The notes beneath the pieces were generated by a model. The model was not told the DNA's origin. It did no database searches and saw only the letters and a list, made by a program, of their open reading frames with translations. A stretch of 5,614 bases of DNA, from assembly GCA_947564495.1 (NCBI GenBank), contig CANOCD010000096.1, forward strand, positions 1 through 5,614. The letters run 5' to 3'. Position 1 is the stretch's first letter, and every line of letters starts with the position of its first letter. The translations under genes and the position numbers were made by a program. Source of the stretch: an uncultured Angelakisella sp. (GTDB lineage: Bacteria; Bacillota; Clostridia; Oscillospirales; Ruminococcaceae). This document shows positions 1 to 5,614 of the stretch, piece by piece.

Positions 1-11
1 GGAAATGGCTT

Positions 12-854
12 TTATTTTCTTCTCAGCTTGGGGTCCAGGCGGTCCCGGAGCCAGTCTCCGGTAAGGGAGGCCGTCATCACGATGAGGATGATGAGGGCGG
101 TGGGCAGGCAGACCTGCCACCACTGGAGGATCATCTGATCCCGCCCGGCGCTGACCATCACCCCCAGGGAGGTGTTGGGCGGCTGGATGCCCAGGGAGAG
201 GTAGGACAGGGTGCTTTCAAACAGGATGATGGAGCTGAGGGAAAGGGTGGTGGTGACGATGAGGGGGGAGGCGATGTTCCGCAGGACGTGTTCCCGGATG
301 ATGCGGAAGGTGGAGGCCCCGATGGCCCGGCTGCACTCGATATAGCTTTCGGTGCGGATCTGCATGATCTGGGCCCGGGCCTGGCGGGCGAATTTGGTCC
401 ACTGGATCATGGTGGTCAGCAGCACCAGGGTAAACTCGGTGCTGCCGAAGATGGTGGCGGTGATGATGCCGATGAGCACCGAGGGCACCGAGTGGCGGAC
501 GTTGACCAGGAACATGATGACGTCGTCACAGACCCCGCCGAACACCCCGGCGATGACCCCCAGAGCGATACCCACCACAGCCGCGCTCACCAGCCCCACC
601 GCCGCCAGGATGACGGTGGTCCGGGTGGCGTACAAAAGGCGGACGGCCAGGTCCCGCCCCAGGTAGTCGCACCCCAGCAGGTGGCCGGAATCCGAATACC
701 CGAAGATGGAGGGGAGGGCCAGGCGGCTTTTCAGGTCGGTGGCCCCCAGGTCGACAGGGTGGTAGTAAGGGACCAGGAGGGCGGCAAGGATCAAAGCCCC
801 GGTGAGGATGAGCAGGATGAGTATCCCCAGAGGGATGCCGGTTCGTTTTTTCAT
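12..854 (-). CDS. DppC/OppC-type ABC transporter permease
   Basis: This is the second inner-membrane channel subunit of a peptide/nickel-type importer, 280 aa, which pairs with the DppB-type permease encoded just upstream. Visible features are an N-terminal membrane segment (about 8-29), the family motif HLLGCDYLGRD at 58-68 (usual form HPLGTDxxGRD), further hydrophobic segments at about 80-104, 112-136, 139-150, 198-220 and 248-262, and the cytoplasmic EAA loop that contacts the ATPases at about 167-193 (core SYIECSRAIGAS). The C-terminal signatures SLGIQPPNTSLGVM (220-233) and GDWLRDRLDP (266-275) are typical of DppC/OppC proteins. The length is normal for the family. The ATG start has a GGGAGGG ribosome site 7 nt upstream and follows the previous stop by 12 nt. 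It is the last gene seen in the operon; only 11 bases follow, too few to show a terminator. The substrate cannot be told from the permease. Confidence 0.96.
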   Translation of the reverse strand: MKKRTGIPLGILILLILTGALILAALLVPYYHPVDLGATDLKSRLALPSIFGYSDSGHLLGCDYLGRDLAVRLLYATRTTVILAAVGLVSAAVVGIALGVIAGVFGGVCDDVIMFLVNVRHSVPSVLIGIITATIFGSTEFTLVLLTTMIQWTKFARQARAQIMQIRTESYIECSRAIGASTFRIIREHVLRNIASPLIVTTTLSLSSIILFESTLSYLSLGIQPPNTSLGVMVSAGRDQMILQWWQVCLPTALIILIVMTASLTGDWLRDRLDPKLRRK

Positions 855-866
855 AACAGTCCCTCC

Positions 867-1790
867 CTACTTAAAACTTTCCCGGATGCGGGGGTCCAGC
901 CAGCCGTAGCTGATGTCGATGAGGATGTTCACAAAGGTCACCGAGATGGCTACCAGCAGGATGCCGTACTGGACGGTGGGGAAGTCCCGCTGTTTGGCGG
1001 AGGTCACAAGGAGCATCCCCATGCCGGGCCAGGTAAAGACGTTTTCCACCACCACGGCGCCCCCCAGGATGGTGCCCAGCTGCATCCCGATCCCGGTGAC
1101 CACCGGGATCAGGGAGGTCCGCAGGGCGTGGCGGATCATGACGATCCACTCGGGGACCCCCTTCATCCGGGCCCCGTCGATGTACTCCCGGTTCATCACG
1201 TCCAGAAGGGAACTGCGGGTGAGCCGGGCGATAGTGGCCATGGGGCTCACCGCCAGGGTGATCATGGGCATCACCAGCTGGCCCAGGGTCTCCGACCCGG
1301 AGCTGAGGAACCATCGAAGTTTCAGGCTAAAGACAAAGATCATCAGGATGCCCAGGCAGAAGCTGGGCATGGTGTAGCCGATGATGGCCCCGGTCATGGC
1401 GACACGGTCCCCCATGGTGTCATGGTGGATGGCCGCCAGCGTCCCGATGAGGATGCCCAGGACGATGGCCAGGGAGAAGGCCGGGATGGCCAGGCGCAGG
1501 GTGGTCCCCAGGCGCTCGGCGTAAAGGCCGGCCACGTCCCGCTTGTAGTAGTAGCTGGTGCCGGCGTCGCCCCGGAGGAGGTCCCCCAGGCTGTCGCTGT
1601 ACTGCCGGGCCAGGGGCTCGTCCAGGTGGAGGGAGACCCGGAGGTTTTGCAGCTCCTCCTCGGTGGCCCCGTCGGGGAGCATCCAGTCGGTGGGGTCCCC
1701 GGTGAGGCGCACAAGGAAGAAGATCAGCGTCCAGATGAACCAGACGCAGAGTATCCCCTTGAGGACCCGCTTGAAGATGAACTGGGTCAC
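867..1790 (-). CDS. DppB/OppB-type ABC transporter permease
   Basis: This is the first channel-forming membrane subunit of the importer, 307 aa, a usual length for DppB-like proteins. It opens with the typical TQFIFKRVLKGI stretch and a membrane segment at about 10-29. Further membrane segments lie at about 98-121, 130-156, 172-190, 228-248 and 273-295. The EAA loop is at about 202-229 (EYIDGARMKGVPEW), followed by the family signatures VENVFTWPGMG (248-258) and DISYGWLDPRIR (292-303). The start is GTG, inside the sequence GTGA, so it overlaps the stop of the upstream ATPase gene by 4 nt. A purine-rich AGGAGGGGAGGA tract lies just before it. This arrangement suggests translational coupling to the ATPase gene. 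The protein is predicted to form the translocation pore with the DppC-type subunit. Family assignment is firm; substrate is unknown. Confidence 0.96.
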   Translation of the reverse strand: MTQFIFKRVLKGILCVWFIWTLIFFLVRLTGDPTDWMLPDGATEEELQNLRVSLHLDEPLARQYSDSLGDLLRGDAGTSYYYKRDVAGLYAERLGTTLRLAIPAFSLAIVLGILIGTLAAIHHDTMGDRVAMTGAIIGYTMPSFCLGILMIFVFSLKLRWFLSSGSETLGQLVMPMITLAVSPMATIARLTRSSLLDVMNREYIDGARMKGVPEWIVMIRHALRTSLIPVVTGIGMQLGTILGGAVVVENVFTWPGMGMLLVTSAKQRDFPTVQYGILLVAISVTFVNILIDISYGWLDPRIRESFK

Positions 1791-2767
1791 AGATCCTCCC
1801 CTCCTTTCCCGGCGTGAAGGTGGCAGGCGGCGAAATGCCCCGGCGTGATCTCCCGAAGAGAGGGGACCTCCCGGGAGCAGCGTTCCGCTGCATGGGGGCA
1901 GCGCCCGTGAAAGACGCAGCCCGGGGGCGGGTCGATTGGGCTGGGGGGCTCTCCGGCCAGGGCGGCGGCCTTCCTGGGGGCGGCGGGGTCCGGGGCGGGG
2001 ATGGCGTTCATCAGCGCCTGGGAGTAGGGGTGGAGGGTGTTGGCGAACAGCTCCTTCGTCTCCGCCAGTTCCACGACACGGCCCAGGTACATCACCGCGA
2101 TGCGGTCCGAAACGTGCTTCACCACGCTCATGTCATGGGAGATGAAAAGGTAGGAAAGGCCCAGCTCCTTCTGCATCCCCTTAAAGAGGTTGAGGATGGA
2201 GGACTGGATGGACACGTCCAGGGCGGAGACCGGTTCGTCGCAGATGAGCAGCTCCGGCTGGGTGGCCAGGGCCCGGGCGATGCCGATGCGCTGGCGCTGG
2301 CCCCCGGAAAACTCGTGGGGGTATTTCTCCAGGGCCTCCTCCGGCAGGCCGATCCGCTCCAGGATGGGGCGGACCACCGCCAGCTTTTCCCCGGCGTTCA
2401 TTTTGGTGTGGACCCGCAGGGGTTCCTCGATGATCTCCCGCACCCGCATCCGGGGGTCCAGGGAGGAGTAGGGGTCCTGGAACACCATCTGGACCCGCTG
2501 GCGGAACTCCATGAGGTTCTTCTTGGTCATCCGCTCCCCCCGAAACCAGATCTCCCCTTGGGTGGGCGGGATGAGCTGCATCACCACCCGGGAAAAGGTG
2601 GACTTGCCGCAGCCCGATTCCCCGATGAGGCCCAGGGCCTCCCCCTTGTAGAGGCGCAGGCTGATGCCGTCCACCGCCTTGACCACGCCGGGGGGCTCCT
2701 TCTGGAACAGTTTTTTCCGCAGGGGAAAGTATTTCTTGATGTCTTTGGTTTCCAGCAAGACCTCCAT
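1787..2767 (-). CDS. OppF/DppF-type ABC transporter ATP-binding protein
   Basis: This is one of the two cytoplasmic ATPases that power the importer, 326 aa. ATP-binding motifs are all present: Walker [10 protein letters not shown] (49-57), Q-loop Gln97 in MVFQDPYSSLDPR, signature FSGGQRQR (153-160), Walker B LLICDE (173-178) and switch His211. The C-terminal oligopeptide-transporter domain contains LHPYSQALMNAIPAPDP (245-261) and four cysteines at 284, 290, 297 and 315, the pattern seen in Opp/Dpp ATPases and linked in some members to an iron-sulfur cluster. An upstream ATG at 2881 would add 38 residues that do not resemble the family and would run deep into the previous gene. The ATG at 2767 is preferred because the text [15 protein letters not shown] matches OppF/DppF N-termini, an AGGAAGGA ribosome site lies 6 nt before it, and it shares one base with the upstream stop (TGATG). 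The VSALDVSIQ sequence after Walker B supports the F-type subunit. Confidence 0.96.
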   Translation of the reverse strand: MEVLLETKDIKKYFPLRKKLFQKEPPGVVKAVDGISLRLYKGEALGLIGESGCGKSTFSRVVMQLIPPTQGEIWFRGERMTKKNLMEFRQRVQMVFQDPYSSLDPRMRVREIIEEPLRVHTKMNAGEKLAVVRPILERIGLPEEALEKYPHEFSGGQRQRIGIARALATQPELLICDEPVSALDVSIQSSILNLFKGMQKELGLSYLFISHDMSVVKHVSDRIAVMYLGRVVELAETKELFANTLHPYSQALMNAIPAPDPAAPRKAAALAGEPPSPIDPPPGCVFHGRCPHAAERCSREVPSLREITPGHFAACHLHAGKGGEDL

Positions 2768-3756
2768 CAGCAGTCCTTCCTCCCTTCCTCTGCCGCCAAA
2801 AAGCACCGCAGGCGGCGTCCGTCGGGGCGCCGGGTCAAAGGCGGCTCCTCCCGGAAGCACCGCTCCCCGGCCCTTTCGCACCGGTCGGCGAAGCGGCAGC
2901 GGGTCACCGGGAACTGAAAGACAGGCACCGTCCCGGGGATGGAGTAGAGTTCCTCCTTCTCCTCGGTGATACTGGGGATGGCCGCCAGCAGCCCCCTGGT
3001 GTAGGGGTGGGCCGGCTGGCGGAACACCTGGATGCTGGTCCCTTCCTCCACCACCACGCCGCCGTACATGATCATCACCCGGTCGCAGATGGAGGCGATG
3101 ACCCCCAGGTTGTGGGAGATGAGGAGGATGCTCATCTGGTACTCGTCCTTGAGCTGCCGCAGCAGGTCCAGAACCTGGGCCTGGACGGTGACGTCCAGGG
3201 CGGTGGTGGGCTCGTCGGCGATGAGGATGTCCGGCTTGCAGGCCAGGGCGATGGCGATCATCACCCGCTGCTGCATCCCGCCGGAAAGCTGGTAGGGGTA
3301 GTCCCGGACCCGCAGTTCGGGGGAGGGGATGCCCACCTTCCGCATCAGTTCCAGGATGGTCTCTTGAGCCTCCTTCCGGCGCAGCCCCGGGTCGTGGGCC
3401 TTCATCACCTCAAAGATCTGGTCCCCCACCGTGTACACCGGGCTGAGGGAGACAAAGGGGTCCTGAAAGATCATCGAGACACGGCTGCCCCGGATGGCGC
3501 AAAGTTCCTTGGGGGTGGCCTTGACAAGGTCCTTTCCCCCGAACAGCACCTGGCCCGATTCGATGCGGGTGTAGGTCCTGTCGATAAGGCCCACCAGGGA
3601 CCGGGCCACGGTGGATTTCCCGCAGCCGGATTCCCCCACCACCCCCAGGACCTCCCCCCGCCCCAGGGTGAAGCTCACGTCATCGGCGGCGGGGATGACC
3701 CGGGAACCTGTGTAGTAGCAGGTCCGCAGTTCCTTTACTTCCAATAGCGTTTCCAC
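2767..3756 (-). CDS. OppD/DppD-type ABC transporter ATP-binding protein
   Basis: This is the partner ATPase of the importer, 329 aa, expected to form a heterodimer with the OppF-type subunit under the permease pair. Motifs in order are Walker [10 protein letters not shown] (41-49), Q-loop Gln98 in [17 protein letters not shown], signature LSGGMQQR (157-164), Walker B ILIADE (177-182) followed by [12 protein letters not shown], and switch His215. The GGMQQR form, the [11 protein letters not shown] stretch and [13 protein letters not shown] (250-262) are typical of DppD/OppD rather than F-type proteins. The tail has four cysteines (287, 293, 300, 318) with the same spacing as the downstream partner. 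The start is GTG, chosen because a near-perfect AGGAGGA site lies 4 nt before it and the N-terminus [14 protein letters not shown] aligns with the family. It lies 72 nt after the binding-protein stop, across a stem-loop, and its stop overlaps the next gene by 1 nt. Confidence 0.96.
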   Translation of the reverse strand: METLLEVKELRTCYYTGSRVIPAADDVSFTLGRGEVLGVVGESGCGKSTVARSLVGLIDRTYTRIESGQVLFGGKDLVKATPKELCAIRGSRVSMIFQDPFVSLSPVYTVGDQIFEVMKAHDPGLRRKEAQETILELMRKVGIPSPELRVRDYPYQLSGGMQQRVMIAIALACKPDILIADEPTTALDVTVQAQVLDLLRQLKDEYQMSILLISHNLGVIASICDRVMIMYGGVVVEEGTSIQVFRQPAHPYTRGLLAAIPSITEEKEELYSIPGTVPVFQFPVTRCRFADRCERAGERCFREEPPLTRRPDGRRLRCFLAAEEGRKDC

Positions 3757-3773
3757 AGTTTCCTCCTGTCATG

Positions 3774-3814
3774 GCAGAAGGGGCACGGTCGGTCCCCGGC
3801 CGTGTCCCCTCTGC
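3774..3814 (-). other. Intercistronic stem-loop between binding-protein and ATPase genes
   Basis: Arms at 3774-3788 and 3800-3814 pair over 15 positions with 14 matches (one A-C mismatch, one G-U wobble) around an 11-nt loop. In the minus-strand transcript the left arm is GCAGAGGGGACACGG and the right arm is CCGTGCCCCTTCTGC. It starts about 14 nt after the binding-protein stop and ends just before the ATPase ribosome site. No U-run follows, so a strong intrinsic terminator is unlikely. A role as an mRNA 3'-end stabiliser or partial attenuator that favours binding-protein output is inferred from similar placement in other importer operons. Confidence 0.7.
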
Positions 3815-5221
3815 TCATGGGTTTAAGATCAGGCGGCGGTCAGGTATCCCGCCCGGAAGTTCACGGCCTTGCCGGACTGGTAGTTCCAGGCAAGGCCCTT
3901 CCGCACCGCCCAGATGGAATCGGGGCAGTAGAGGATGGTTCCGGGGACCTCGTCATCCCAGATGGACATCATCTCGGAGTAGAGGGCGTTCCGGGCGGCC
4001 ACGTCGGTCTCGCTCTGCATCAGCTCGCCCAGCTCGTTGAAGCGGGCGGGGGCGTCCCACAGATCCCGCTGGGGACCGGTGCCGGCGCCCCACAGGGCCC
4101 ACATCCCGCCCAGGGGGTCGGAGAACCGCAGGCCGTTGGACCAGTTGGCCAGGTCCACGATGGTGCCGGTCTTGATGGCGTCCACCTGGTCGATCTGGGC
4201 GTTGACCCCGATCTGCTTCCACATATCGATAATGGCCTCGGCAGCCTCGGAACCCATGGCGTAGTAGCCGGGCACCACCTGGAAGCTGAGGGTCTGGCCG
4301 GAGTAGGAGGACTTTTTCAGCAGCTCCTTGGCCTTCTCCACGTCATAGGCGTAGACGTTGGGGTAGTCCTTGACGTAATACTGGCCGAATTCCTCGTAGT
4401 TGTAGCCGTTGGGGACGCTGGCGTAGCCGTCCCACAGTGTGTCGATGAGCAGCTGCCGGTCGATGGCAAGGCTCAGGGCCTGGCGCAGGTACTTGTCGCT
4501 GGCGTGGGTGTTGAACCGCAGCAGATGGGAGGCGGAGGCGGGCTGATTGAAGATGGTGACGCTGTCCTGGCCCTCCAGCATCTTGGCGGAGGAGGTGCCC
4601 AGGTAGGTGGTGATGTCGATCTCCCCGGTGATGAGGGCGGTGACCAGGGCGGTCTCCTCGGCGATGTACCGGTACTCCAGGGCCTTGGCGGCGGGGGCGT
4701 CGCCGTAGTAGCCCTCGTAGTAGGAGAGCTTCAGGCTCTCGGGGGTGATGCTGTCCACCTTATAGGGGCCGGTGCCCACAGGCTGGGTGGCAAAGACGTC
4801 GGTGCCCACCTCTTCCAGGTAAGCCTGGGGAACGATGTAAACGCTCAGATAGGAAGCCAGCCGGTCAAAGAGGATGGGGTCCACGGCGGCGGTGGTCATG
4901 CGGACCGTCTTGTCGTCCACGGCCTCCACCTCGGCGATGGTCTTGACCACGGCGGTGATGTTGGGGTCCACATAGCCGGTGTCATCCTTCAGGACACGGT
5001 CGAAGCTGTACTTCACGTCGCCGGCGGTAAGGGGAGCCCCGTTGTGGAAGGTGACGCCGTCCTTCAGCTTGAACTCGGCGGTGAGGTCATCCACCATGGT
5101 CCAGGAGTCGCAGATGTAGCTGGAGACGGTGCTGTCGTTTTCGCAGTAGAGCAGGGTGTCGAACACCTGGGGCAGGATGTTGGTCTTGGTCTTGCCCATG
5201 GCCACGCCGGGGTCCAAAGAG

Positions 5222-5228
5222 GCGGGCC
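5222..5228 (-). other. Single-base frameshift site in the binding-protein gene
   Basis: The minus-strand reading here is TTG GCC CGC CTC TTT GGA. The first frame continues as LARLFGPRR, which is not family-like, while the next frame reads SLDPGVAMGKTKTN, which is. One extra base (or two missing bases) within this interval explains the switch. The plus-strand text GGCGGGCC contains a GGG run at 5224-5226, a plausible place for an indel. The downstream frame has no credible start of its own: the TTG at 5217 lacks a ribosome site and would skip the signal peptide. Confidence 0.9.
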
Positions 5229-5350
5229 AAGGAGGAGGTGCCGATGCGGATGATGTCCAGCATCTCCGGGGCGGCGGGCTCCACCGGAGCGGCGGGGGCG
5301 TTTCCGCCGGGGGACCCGGCGTCCCCGTTGGCGGGGGGAGTGGTGTTCCC

Positions 5351-5416
5351 GCCGCAGGCGGACAGAAGGGCCAGGATCATTGCCAGCGTTAGGATCAGCG
5401 CAAGGCTTTTTCTCAT
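5351..5416 (-). other. Lipoprotein signal peptide and lipobox of the binding protein
   Basis: The first 22 residues form a type II signal peptide: MRK positive start, hydrophobic stretch LALILTLAMILALL, then LSAC-G. Cleavage by signal peptidase II before Cys21 would tether the binding protein to the outer face of the membrane. This is the normal arrangement for importer receptors in Gram-positive bacteria and supports that kind of host. Confidence 0.9.
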
Positions 5417-5440
5417 GTTGATTCCTTCTTTCGTTTTTTT

Positions 5441-5464
5441 GTGACCGGCCGGCGGTCACTTTTT
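5441..5464 (+). terminator. GC-rich leader palindrome; possible plus-strand intrinsic terminator
   Basis: Arms GTGACCG (5441-5447) and CGGTCAC (5453-5459) are perfect inverted copies with a 5-nt loop. On the plus strand the stem is followed by five T residues, the layout of an intrinsic terminator, although no plus-strand gene lies to its left. On the minus strand it lies in the leader of the operon, 11 nt before the ribosome site, with A-runs on both sides, so there it would be a leader hairpin or an operator rather than a terminator. Confidence 0.4.
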
Positions 5465-5477
5465 GGGAAAAGGGGAC

Positions 5478-5492
5478 GAAAACACCGTTTTC
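5478..5492. promoter_or_regulatory. Perfect inverted repeat just downstream of the promoter, candidate operator
   Basis: GAAAAC and GTTTTC are perfect inverted copies separated by 3 nt (GAAAACACCGTTTTC). The repeat begins a few bases after the predicted transcription start, a classic place for a repressor to block transcription. It could also form a short hairpin at the 5' end of the transcript. I do not recognise it as the site of a specific regulator. Confidence 0.45.
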
Positions 5493-5501
5493 CTTGTCCT
5501 T

Positions 5502-5530
5502 ATTGTATTATCGGGAGTGCCCCCTGTCAA
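5502..5530 (-). promoter_or_regulatory. Vegetative (sigma-A/sigma-70 type) promoter of the transporter operon
   Basis: On the minus strand a perfect -35 box TTGACA (5530-5525) is separated by exactly 17 nt from a -10 box TACAAT (5507-5502), a five-of-six match to TATAAT. The start of transcription would be near 5495, giving a leader of roughly 78 nt before the binding-protein ATG. The region is A+T-rich compared with the genes, as expected for a promoter. Confidence 0.8.
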
Positions 5531-5540
5531 ATGGACAAAA

Positions 5541-5569
5541 ATAATATGTCTATAAGCATCACTTAACAA
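5541..5569 (-). promoter_or_regulatory. Possible second upstream promoter
   Basis: On the minus strand TTGTTA (5569-5564, four of six matches) lies 17 nt from TATTAT (5546-5541, five of six). It would start transcription just ahead of the main promoter. The surrounding sequence is A+T-rich, so a chance match is possible, and the stretch may instead act as an upstream activating A+T-rich element. Confidence 0.35.
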
Positions 5570-5614
5570 TAAGTCCCGGAAAATTATGGTGGATGGCGGA
5601 TTGACAAACACCTA

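Larger units (their letters stand above)
3829..5416 (-). pseudogene. Frameshifted peptide/nickel-type solute-binding lipoprotein (SBP_bac_5 family)
   Basis: This is the extracytoplasmic receptor that would capture the substrate for the importer. The ATG at 5416 has an AAGGA site 6 nt upstream and begins a lipoprotein signal peptide (MRK, hydrophobic core 5-18, lipobox LSAC with Cys21 as the lipidation site). A Pro/Gly/Ala-rich linker (about 22-50) leads to the mature domain. The frame breaks near residue 64: as written, the first frame yields only 109 aa, and the rest lies in another frame from about 5217 to 3829. Removing one base from the GGG at 5224-5226 gives IRIGTSSLAASLDPGVAMGK and a continuous 528-aa protein, a normal family length. 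In corrected numbering, the family signature (Trp105 to Phe138, core KLKDGVTFHNGAPLTAGDV), PVGTGPY (212-218) and RQALSLAIDR (311-320) are all intact. The lack of other damage suggests a very recent mutation or a sequence error. Substrate could be peptide, nickel or another small molecule; it cannot be decided here. Confidence 0.9.
5417..5614. other. A+T-rich non-coding regulatory region upstream of the operon
   Basis: No convincing gene lies here. The stretch holds the operon promoter, two inverted repeats, the ribosome site AAGGA (5427-5423) of the binding-protein gene, and a TTGACA on the plus strand at 5601-5606. The sharp drop in G+C relative to the genes marks it as a regulatory interval. 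Confidence 0.75.

Noticed and set aside
288..1817. Open plus-strand frame of 509 codons
   Set aside because: It lies antisense to both permease genes, its translation is full of Gly, Asp, His, Pro and Gln repeats typical of a high-G+C shadow frame, and it has no recognisable domain.
2768..2881. Longer N-terminus for the OppF-type ATPase starting at 2881
   Set aside because: The 38 added residues are Arg/Gly/Pro-rich, unlike the family, and overlap the D-type gene in another frame; the ATG at 2767 has a better ribosome site and a family-like start.
1814..2917. Open plus-strand frame of 367 codons
   Set aside because: It is antisense to the OppF-type ATPase gene and part of the OppD-type gene, with the same low-complexity shadow composition.
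3774..3814. Intrinsic terminator ending the binding-protein transcript
   Set aside because: The stem is strong but no U-run follows it on the minus strand, and the ATPase genes downstream lack an evident promoter of their own, so full termination is unlikely.
3829..5217. Binding protein as a separate gene starting at the TTG at 5217
   Set aside because: It would lack the signal peptide and the first part of the mature domain, and no ribosome site precedes the TTG; a frameshift in one longer gene explains the data better.
3802..5253. Open plus-strand frame of 483 codons
   Set aside because: It is antisense to the binding-protein gene; the Val/Gly/His-rich translation is a codon-bias artefact, not a protein family.
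1..5614. Novel defence, mobile or RNA-guided system
   Set aside because: No repeats in arrays, transposase, integrase, nuclease or RNA gene signals were seen; the whole window is explained by one known type of importer operon and its promoter region.

Overview
The window holds one complete operon on the minus strand. It encodes a peptide/nickel-type (Dpp/Opp family) ABC importer. Reading in the direction of transcription (right to left), the genes are a solute-binding lipoprotein (5416-3829), an OppD/DppD-type ATPase (3756-2767), an OppF/DppF-type ATPase (2767-1787), a DppB/OppB-type permease (1790-867) and a DppC/OppC-type permease (854-12). All five parts needed for import are present. The four genes after the binding protein are tightly packed: one overlap shares 1 nt, one shares 4 nt, and one gap is 12 nt. 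This suggests translational coupling and balanced production of the membrane complex.

The coding DNA is strongly G+C-rich. It has strong AGGAGG-like ribosome binding sites, two GTG starts, and a lipoprotein signal peptide ending in LSAC-GG followed by a Pro/Gly/Ala-rich linker. Together these fit a high-G+C Gram-positive anaerobe of the class Clostridia, for example a gut Oscillospiraceae-like bacterium. This taxonomic reading is an inference from style, not from a marker gene.

The binding-protein gene as given carries a single-base (+1) frameshift near 5222-5228, just after the linker. Removing one base of a GGG run restores a continuous 528-residue protein. It is therefore either a recently broken gene or a sequencing/assembly error. 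The other four genes are intact.

The right end (5417-5614) is non-coding and much richer in A+T. On the minus strand it carries a good vegetative promoter (TTGACA, 17 bp, TACAAT), a perfect 6-bp inverted repeat just downstream of the expected transcription start, a 7-bp GC-rich palindrome in the leader, and a Shine-Dalgarno site. A second, weaker promoter lies upstream. A lone TTGACA on the plus strand near the edge could belong to a divergent gene outside the window. A 15-bp imperfect stem-loop sits between the binding-protein gene and the first ATPase gene, where many importer operons use such structures to make more binding protein than membrane complex.

I see no CRISPR array, RNA gene, mobile element or novel multi-gene system. 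The long plus-strand open frames are antisense shadows of the transporter genes. The points most worth checking are the frameshift, the intercistronic stem-loop and the two leader palindromes.
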